This document shows positions 25,097-29,701 of a stretch of 29,701 nucleotides of DNA, piece after piece; the stretch's first letter is position 1, and the number at the start of each line of letters is the position of its first letter. Below the pieces are notes generated by a model that was not told where the DNA came from, searched no databases, and saw only the letters and a list, made by a program, of their open reading frames with translations. A program made the position numbers and the translations under genes. The stretch covers positions 1-29,701 of the forward strand of contig CAJKRG010000036.1 of assembly GCA_905202215.1 (NCBI GenBank), read 5' to 3'. The stretch is from an uncultured Porphyromonadaceae bacterium (GTDB taxonomy: Bacteria; Bacteroidota; Bacteroidia; Bacteroidales; Muribaculaceae).

Positions 25097-26128
25097 CTAT
25101 AGACTCATCAGCCGGTCGGCTTCCTCTGCTGTAAGATGAATGACGGCCCCGTGTTTCGGTGACGAAAAACCTACTGTTTTCATCGGCCCTTCGTTGAAAC
25201 GGCCAAGCGGCGTAAATGTCTTGAAATCCGAAGTTTCGACGAAACCGAAATTATGAGGCTGAATACTGTATATATCGTACATCAATACCCATTTATCCTC
25301 ACCGATACGCTTCCATACATTAGGAGCCTCGCAAGCCCCGGTTTCAGTATCGATCCAATCCTCACGATATTCCCAGCCTCCGTCGGGACGGTCTGACACA
25401 GACTGTTTTATACCCGGCGTACCGTCGTGTGCCACATAGTGAAGATAGTATTTTCCATCATGGTAGCTTATGTCGCCGTCAATGGCCGAACATGCACTGT
25501 CAGGATAAGTATAGAGAAGCTGCGGTTCTGTTTCGATGGTATCGTAATCGTCGTTTACATATACATAGTATAATTTATTCGGCTCGCGACGATGGCGCAT
25601 GGTCAGATAAATCATGAGTTTCCCCTTTTCACGATCGTAGACAGTCTCGGGAGCCCAGGCACACCCTATGTCGCTCCATTCAGGATATATAGAGTCGAAA
25701 TTAACGTTCGTGCGTTTCCAGTTGATTAGATCGGTCGATTTCATCAGCACCAGACCACGGTTATTGCCCCAGTCGTATTCTTCGAACGGTCGTTCCCACT
25801 CGGTATCGCGATATCCTTCTTTCTGTGCGAAAATATGCAGATCGGTCATCGCGAGATAGAAAGCTCCGTCGGGACCCCGGTAAATATGCGGATCGCGGAT
25901 ACCTTTCTGGCATGCTATAGTATCGCCGGCGATCATGGGCTTGCCTCCGTTCAAGGCTGTGAAAGTATAGCCGTCGCGGCTTACAGCCATATGAAGGCTA
26001 TGAGTATCGTCGCTGTGATAGACCATAAGATAAGCGGCCATATCGTCTTCAGAAGGAGCCGATGTAGCGGCGCCGCACGCCGAAAGGGCAATGCAGAGCA
26101 ACGAAGGCAGAAGTGTTCGATAATTCAT
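25097..26128 (-). CDS. GH43-family lipoprotein, single module
   Basis: A periplasm-facing lipoprotein glycosidase of 343 aa, with lipobox ALSAC (lipidated Cys18) and no acidic surface-export residues directly behind it. One five-bladed propeller: base Asp79 (RDPH), pKa modulator Asp217 (AIDGDI) and acid Glu267 (CEAPN). It resembles the first module of the double-GH43 protein: both share AYLMVY/GYLFTY starts, a [SR]DGYTF/DGFNF stretch, GIRDPHI/GVRDPHI and WAP[EQ]T[VI]YD. The ATG at 26128 is preferred over an upstream GTG start at 26194 because it directly precedes the lipoprotein signal. It stands alone behind a perfect promoter. The sugar substrate is unknown. It ends 30 bases from the convergent PrsW-like gene with no terminator hairpin visible between. 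Confidence 0.88.
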   Translation of the reverse strand: MNYRTLLPSLLCIALSACGAATSAPSEDDMAAYLMVYHSDDTHSLHMAVSRDGYTFTALNGGKPMIAGDTIACQKGIRDPHIYRGPDGAFYLAMTDLHIFAQKEGYRDTEWERPFEEYDWGNNRGLVLMKSTDLINWKRTNVNFDSIYPEWSDIGCAWAPETVYDREKGKLMIYLTMRHRREPNKLYYVYVNDDYDTIETEPQLLYTYPDSACSAIDGDISYHDGKYYLHYVAHDGTPGIKQSVSDRPDGGWEYREDWIDTETGACEAPNVWKRIGEDKWVLMYDIYSIQPHNFGFVETSDFKTFTPLGRFNEGPMKTVGFSSPKHGAVIHLTAEEADRLMSL

Positions 26129-26158
26129 GATATTGCTTGGTTTCAGATTGTCGGTGTA

Positions 26159-26189
26159 CAAATATACACTATATTTTTCAAAATACAAA
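26159..26189 (-). promoter_or_regulatory. Promoter of the single-module GH43 gene
   Basis: On the minus strand TTTG (26189-26186), exactly 19 bases, then TATATTTG (26166-26159): a perfect match to the Bacteroidetes -33/-7 consensus. It sits between the end of the cation-efflux gene and the GH43 start, with a leader of about 25 nt. Confidence 0.85.
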
Positions 26190-26190
26190 C

Positions 26191-27084
26191 TCACACATCT
26201 TCCAGCGGTTCCATATGAATGGTGATGATAGCCGACTGCCCGAAACGCTCTTTCAGACGCCGCTCGGCTTCAGACGCCAAGGCATGAGCCTGACACAGAG
26301 TCATACTGCCGTCCATCTTCGCATGAAGATCAATAGCCACTGTATTACCTATACGGCGTGTGCGAAGACGATGCATGGCATCGATGCCATACACAGACAA
26401 TACTATGCCGCATATCTCCTCTTCGTCGGCCTCCGGCAGCGAAGCTTCAAGGAGTTCGCCGATACTTGGCTTCATGATATCGTAACCTGATTTCATTATA
26501 AAGAAACTTACCACAATGGCCGCAAGAGGATCAAGTATACGCCAGCGTACGTCAAGAAACATCGCTCCGGCCACACCTATGAGAGTGCCGAGCGACGAGA
26601 TGGCATCGCTGCGATGATGCCAGGCATTGGCGACGACGGCGGGAGAGTTCAGCTTCCTTCCACGCACGACCGTATATCGGTAGAGCCATTCCTTCGACAA
26701 TATGGACACAAGAGCTATCACAAGCGCGAGCACCCCCGGCCTCGGCAAAGTCCGACCATTAATACAATCCATACACAGACGCGCGCCATTTACAAACAGT
26801 GCCACCCCGGCTACAATAAGAATAAAGCCTATCACCATCGTGGCAAAAGTCTCGAATTTGCCGTGCCCATAGTCATGCCCGCGATCCAAAGGTTTGCCCG
26901 ATATCCTGACGAAGACAAGAACTATCACGTCGGTCACGAAGTCGGAAAGCGAATGCACCGCATCGGCTACCATAGCCGAGCTATGCCCGACAATGCCTGC
27001 GATAAACTTCAGCACGATAAGCACAGCGTTGACCGCCGAGCCTACGAGTGTGACCTTATATATGCTTTTCTCTCTCGATTCCAT
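26191..27084 (-). CDS. Cation diffusion facilitator family metal exporter
   Basis: Proton-coupled divalent metal exporter in the inner membrane, 297 aa. Six membrane helices (about 10-215) precede a cytoplasmic metal-binding C-terminal domain. The transport site reads His44-x3-Asp48 in helix 2 (VHSLSD) and His156-x3-Asp160 in helix 5 (HHRSD). This HD-HD pattern is typical of zinc-transporting members, whereas FieF/YiiP has DD-HD. That assignment is inference. The ATG at 27084 is preferred over the in-frame GTG at 27096, which overlaps the -7 box. The gene is divergent from rplU and ends two bases after the -33 box of the next gene's promoter. Confidence 0.93.
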   Translation of the reverse strand: MESREKSIYKVTLVGSAVNAVLIVLKFIAGIVGHSSAMVADAVHSLSDFVTDVIVLVFVRISGKPLDRGHDYGHGKFETFATMVIGFILIVAGVALFVNGARLCMDCINGRTLPRPGVLALVIALVSILSKEWLYRYTVVRGRKLNSPAVVANAWHHRSDAISSLGTLIGVAGAMFLDVRWRILDPLAAIVVSFFIMKSGYDIMKPSIGELLEASLPEADEEEICGIVLSVYGIDAMHRLRTRRIGNTVAIDLHAKMDGSMTLCQAHALASEAERRLKERFGQSAIITIHMEPLEDV

Positions 27085-27095
27085 AACACGCGACA

Positions 27096-27103
27096 CAAAG
27101 ATA
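27096..27103 (-). promoter_or_regulatory. -7 box of the cation exporter gene
   Basis: TATCTTTG on the minus strand, an exact TAnnTTTG match, ends 11 bases before the ATG. A TTG lies 21 bases upstream (27127-27125), slightly further than ideal. Confidence 0.55.
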
Positions 27104-27145
27104 ACACTGTAAAACGATTAAAAACAACATGACATACAAAAATAT

Positions 27146-27176
27146 TTTGCCGACAGATTTTTTTTTTGTACTTTTG
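27146..27176 (+). promoter_or_regulatory. Promoter of rplU-rpmA
   Basis: TTTG (27146-27149), exactly 19 bases, then TACTTTTG (27169-27176): a perfect consensus promoter, fitting a highly expressed ribosomal operon. Between the boxes is a ten-base T-run. Confidence 0.85.
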
Positions 27177-27181
27177 TGGGC

Positions 27182-27271
27182 TGAATTTCCGCAATAGGCT
27201 CGAAAAAGCAAGGGCGATGTCATTACATTCTCCTTCGCCTCAGCGGGTTAACTTATATTTTACAATACAAA
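27182..27271 (+). other. Leader of the rplU mRNA
   Basis: About 90 nt separate the expected transcription start from the rplU ATG. A stem GGCGA/TCGCC is possible (27213-27217 with 27235-27239). Ribosomal-protein leaders often bind their own product, but no known L21 leader structure could be confirmed by eye. Confidence 0.3.
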
Positions 27272-27592
27272 ATGTACGTAATCGTAGAAATCCAGGGTCA
27301 GCAGTTCAAGGCCGAAAAAGATCGGTTCCTGTATGTACACTACCTTGGTGAAGCAGTGAAAGAAGGCGACAGCGTAGAGTTCGACCGCGTGCTCCTCGCC
27401 GATGTAGACGGTGCCGTTAAGGTAGGCGCACCCACAGTCGAAGGCGCAAAGGTTGTCTGCGAAGTTGCAACTCCCCTCGTGAAGGGCGACAAAGTAATCG
27501 TATTCAAGAAGAAACGTCGCAAAGGCTACCGCCGCAAAAACGGTCATCGCCAGTATTTCACCAAAATCGTGATTAAAGACATCATTGCCTAA
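27272..27592 (+). CDS. rplU: 50S ribosomal protein L21
   Basis: Large-subunit ribosomal protein that binds 23S rRNA. It has 106 aa, the normal length, with MYVIVEIQGQQFKAEKD at the start and the diagnostic basic KKKRRKGYRRKNGHRQ stretch near the end. It is paired with rpmA 26 bases downstream, the near-universal order. Confidence 0.98.
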   Translation: MYVIVEIQGQQFKAEKDRFLYVHYLGEAVKEGDSVEFDRVLLADVDGAVKVGAPTVEGAKVVCEVATPLVKGDKVIVFKKKRRKGYRRKNGHRQYFTKIVIKDIIA

Positions 27593-27618
27593 CCCCAGCT
27601 TAAAACCAATAAACCACT

Positions 27619-27882
27619 ATGGCACATAAAAAAGGCGTCGGTAGTTCTAAGAACGGCCGCGAATCTGAAAGCAAACGTCTGGGCGTGAAAATCTTCGGTG
27701 GCCAGTTTGCCAAAGCCGGCAACATCATCAAGCGCCAGCGCGGCACCGTACACCACCCGGGCCTCAACGTAGGCATGGGCAAAGACCACACTCTCTACGC
27801 CCTCGTGAACGGCACCGTACAGTTCACCGAAGGCCGCAACGGTCGCAAGTTCATCAACGTAACTCCCGTAGGCGAAGCATAA
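27619..27882 (+). CDS. rpmA: 50S ribosomal protein L27
   Basis: Large-subunit protein whose N-terminus reaches the peptidyl-transferase centre. It has 87 aa, beginning MAHKKGVGSSKNGRES and containing GNIIKRQRGTVHHPG and GKDHTLYAL, all family hallmarks. It has the short mature-type N-terminus, without the cleavable extension seen in Firmicutes. Confidence 0.98.
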   Translation: MAHKKGVGSSKNGRESESKRLGVKIFGGQFAKAGNIIKRQRGTVHHPGLNVGMGKDHTLYALVNGTVQFTEGRNGRKFINVTPVGEA

Positions 27883-27912
27883 GTCTTCTGCCGTCAGGCA
27901 AAACAACCTCAT

Positions 27913-27961
27913 ACAGCGAACTGCTCGGCGCACCTTTCGAGGCCGCTGTGCAGTTCGCTGT
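27913..27961. repeat. 12-bp perfect inverted repeat between rpmA and the nuclease gene
   Basis: ACAGCGAACTGC (27913-27924) and GCAGTTCGCTGT (27950-27961) are perfect reverse complements, with an inner CGGC/GCCG (27926-27929, 27942-27945) that could extend the stem. No T-run follows. It begins 31 bases after the rpmA stop and may end or process the ribosomal transcript, or regulate the nuclease gene. Confidence 0.7.
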
Positions 27962-27992
27962 CGTATATAAATCCGCACAATCTGCCATTGCA

Positions 27993-28793
27993 ATGAAAAA
28001 AATATTCCTGATCGCCGCAAGTTCGCTTTGTGCACTCGCTTCGTTCGCATGGAGCCAGAAAGGGCACGACACAGTGGCATACATAGCCGAATGCCATCTC
28101 ACTCCGGCTGCCGCCGATTCAGTCGCAGCCATTCTCGAGGGCAAATCGCCCGTATACTGGGCCAATTGGCTCGATAACGCCAGCCACACTCCCGACTATG
28201 CCTACACCAAAACATGGCACTATAAGAACATAAATGAAGGTGTGGACTATGATGACGCACCCCTCAATCCCGATGGTGATGCCGTACGCGCCATCCGCGA
28301 GCAGATTGCCATTCTCGCCGACAGCATATCCACCCGCTCCCAGAAACAGTTGGCCATGAAGATCCTTATCCATGTGGTCGGCGATCTTCACCAGCCAATG
28401 CATCTCGGCCGCGAAACCGACAAAGGTGCAAATTATGTGAAAGTGCGCTTCTTCGGGCGCGATGCTAATCTACACTCCGTGTGGGACGGATCAATCATGA
28501 ACAGCGGCCATGCATGGACATACACCGAATGGCAAAATCAGCTCGACCGCCTGCCGGACGATAAAGCGAAAGCCGAGGCCGCAGGCAATGTAGATGACTG
28601 GGGGCGCCAGACTTACGAAATCGCAAAAGCCGTCTACGACTATTTTCCCGCCGGATCGAAGATTTCGTACGACCAGGTGGCCTACTGGACACCCGTAATC
28701 GAGCAGCAGGTACTCCGCGGCGGCCTCCGTCTCGCCCGCATCCTCAACGCCCTCTACGATCCCGAATCGACCGACAAACCAGCCGATTTCTAA
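27993..28793 (+). CDS. Secreted S1/P1-type zinc nuclease
   Basis: Zinc-dependent phosphodiesterase that degrades single-stranded nucleic acids and can remove 3' phosphates; predicted periplasmic or secreted. It has 266 aa. The signal peptide should be cut before Trp20, giving the mature N-terminal Trp whose amino group binds zinc in P1 nuclease. The other ligands match P1 in order and spacing: His25, Asp61, His76, His127, Asp131, His137, His161 and Asp165. The ATG at 27993 is preferred over an upstream in-frame GTG inside the inverted repeat. It likely scavenges nucleotides or phosphate. It lies in the rplU-rpmA direction, but whether it is co-transcribed is unclear because of the hairpin. 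Confidence 0.95.
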   Translation: MKKIFLIAASSLCALASFAWSQKGHDTVAYIAECHLTPAAADSVAAILEGKSPVYWANWLDNASHTPDYAYTKTWHYKNINEGVDYDDAPLNPDGDAVRAIREQIAILADSISTRSQKQLAMKILIHVVGDLHQPMHLGRETDKGANYVKVRFFGRDANLHSVWDGSIMNSGHAWTYTEWQNQLDRLPDDKAKAEAAGNVDDWGRQTYEIAKAVYDYFPAGSKISYDQVAYWTPVIEQQVLRGGLRLARILNALYDPESTDKPADF

Positions 28794-28832
28794 CTTTAGT
28801 GTTTTTTAAGTGTGGGATTGGTGTTTTTTCAC

Positions 28833-28840
28833 TACTTTTG
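28833..28840 (+). promoter_or_regulatory. -7 box of glyS
   Basis: TACTTTTG matches TAnnTTTG exactly, 41 bases before the glyS ATG. The expected -33 position has no TTTG. A 9-bp direct repeat, GTGTTTTTT, occurs just upstream at 28799-28807 and 28821-28829. Confidence 0.6.
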
Positions 28841-28881
28841 CAATTCAATTAACTGACTAATCAAAGAAATAATCGACAGAT

Positions 28882-29701
28882 ATGGCACAGCAAGACGATG
28901 TCTTTAAAAAAATCGTATCTCACGCTAAAGAATACGGTTTCGTCTTTCCTTCAAGCGAAATATACGACGGTCTGTCGGCCGTCTATGACTACGGCCAGAA
29001 CGGCGTAGAACTCAAAAACAACATCAAACGCTACTGGTGGGACGCCATGACCCTCCTGCACGACAACATCGTCGGCATAGACTCCGCGATTTTCATGCAC
29101 CCCACCATCTGGAAGGCTTCGGGCCATGTCGACGCATTCAACGATCCTCTGATCGACAACCGCGACTCTAAAAAACGCTACCGTGCCGACGTCCTTATCG
29201 AGGACCATCTGGCTAAAATAGACGACAAGATATCCAAGGAAGTAGCCAAGGCAGCCAAGCGTTTCGGCGATTCCTTCGACGAAGCCCAGTTCCGCGCCAC
29301 CAATGCCCGTGTACTTGAACATCAGGCCCATCGCGACGCCCTTCACACCCGCTTCTCCGAGGCCATGAACGCCAACGATCTCGAAGGCCTCCGTCAGATC
29401 ATAATCGACGAAGAAATCGTCTGCCCGATTTCGGGTACCAAGAACTGGACTGAAGTGCGTCAGTTCAACCTCATGTTCAAGACCGAGATGGGTTCTACCG
29501 CCGACGGCTCCATGACAGTATATCTGCGTCCCGAGACCGCACAGGGTATATTCGTCAATTATCTTAATGTACAGAAAACAGGCCGCATGCGCATTCCTTT
29601 CGGTATTGCCCAGATCGGCAAAGCATTCCGCAACGAGATTGTGGCCCGTCAGTTCATTTTCCGTATGCGTGAGTTCGAGCAGATGGAAATGCAGTTCTTC
29701 G
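28882..29701 (+). CDS. glyS: Glycyl-tRNA synthetase, dimeric type (partial, runs off the window)
   Basis: Charges tRNA-Gly with glycine. The first 273 codons are present and open to the end of the window, beginning MAQQDDVFKKIVSHAKEYG. Class II features are visible: SSEIYDGLSAVYDYGQNG (motif 1 region), the CPISGTKNWTEVRQFNLMF insertion typical of the single-chain (alpha2) enzyme, LRPETAQGIF, and motif 2 with GKAFRNEI. It is the homodimeric enzyme, not the separate alpha/beta GlyQ-GlyS kind, so some annotations name it glyQS. The 3' part with motif 3 and the anticodon-binding domain lies beyond the window. Confidence 0.97.
   Translation, partial: MAQQDDVFKKIVSHAKEYGFVFPSSEIYDGLSAVYDYGQNGVELKNNIKRYWWDAMTLLHDNIVGIDSAIFMHPTIWKASGHVDAFNDPLIDNRDSKKRYRADVLIEDHLAKIDDKISKEVAKAAKRFGDSFDEAQFRATNARVLEHQAHRDALHTRFSEAMNANDLEGLRQIIIDEEIVCPISGTKNWTEVRQFNLMFKTEMGSTADGSMTVYLRPETAQGIFVNYLNVQKTGRMRIPFGIAQIGKAFRNEIVARQFIFRMREFEQMEMQFF

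Noticed and set aside
1..29701. tRNA, rRNA, CRISPR array, insertion sequence or prophage
   Set aside because: No cloverleaf, spaced direct repeats, transposase, integrase or phage gene was recognised on either strand.

Overview
The window looks like a chromosomal segment of a gut Bacteroidales bacterium. It carries a hybrid two-component regulator, a SusC/SusD pair, lipoproteins with Bacteroidetes-type surface-export signals, and many TAnnTTTG -7 promoter boxes, two of them with a TTTG box exactly 19 bases upstream. The gene content and fairly high GC suggest Muribaculaceae, but the family assignment is inference, not something the sequence proves.

Region 1 (53-17027) is a complete polysaccharide utilisation locus. 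A hybrid two-component sensor/AraC regulator on the minus strand is divergent from a plus-strand run: surface glycan-binding lipoprotein, SusC transporter, SusD lipoprotein, GH30 lipoprotein, GH2 beta-galactosidase-type enzyme, and a protein with two GH43 modules. Export signals suggest that the glycan-binding protein, SusD and GH30 face outward while GH2 and GH43 work in the periplasm: surface endo-cleavage, import, then periplasmic trimming. The enzyme set fits a galactan with arabinose decorations, such as type II arabinogalactan, but this is a hypothesis. An internal promoter with a 13-bp palindrome separates the susCD part from the enzyme part.

Region 2 (17028-25066) is mostly housekeeping. 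A possible orphan small-RNA unit (ECF-like promoter plus terminator) precedes cdsA. A 24-bp perfect inverted repeat separates cdsA from a minus-strand run transcribed right to left: LysE-family exporter, BioG-BioC fusion, BioD, a DEDDy 3'-5' exonuclease, a 73-residue membrane protein, and phosphoglycerate mutase GpmI. Divergent from the exporter is a MORN-GH25 muramidase translationally coupled to a PrsW-type membrane protease. Its -7 box lies so close to the start codon that the mRNA may be leaderless.

Region 3 (25097-29701) holds a satellite GH43 lipoprotein related to the N-terminal module of the PUL enzyme, a cation-diffusion exporter, rplU-rpmA, a secreted S1/P1-type nuclease behind a 12-bp inverted repeat, and the start of glycyl-tRNA synthetase, which runs off the window. 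No tRNA, rRNA, CRISPR array, insertion sequence or prophage was recognised. The long antisense reading frames opposite susC, susD, the glycan-binding gene and gpmI are codon-bias shadows.
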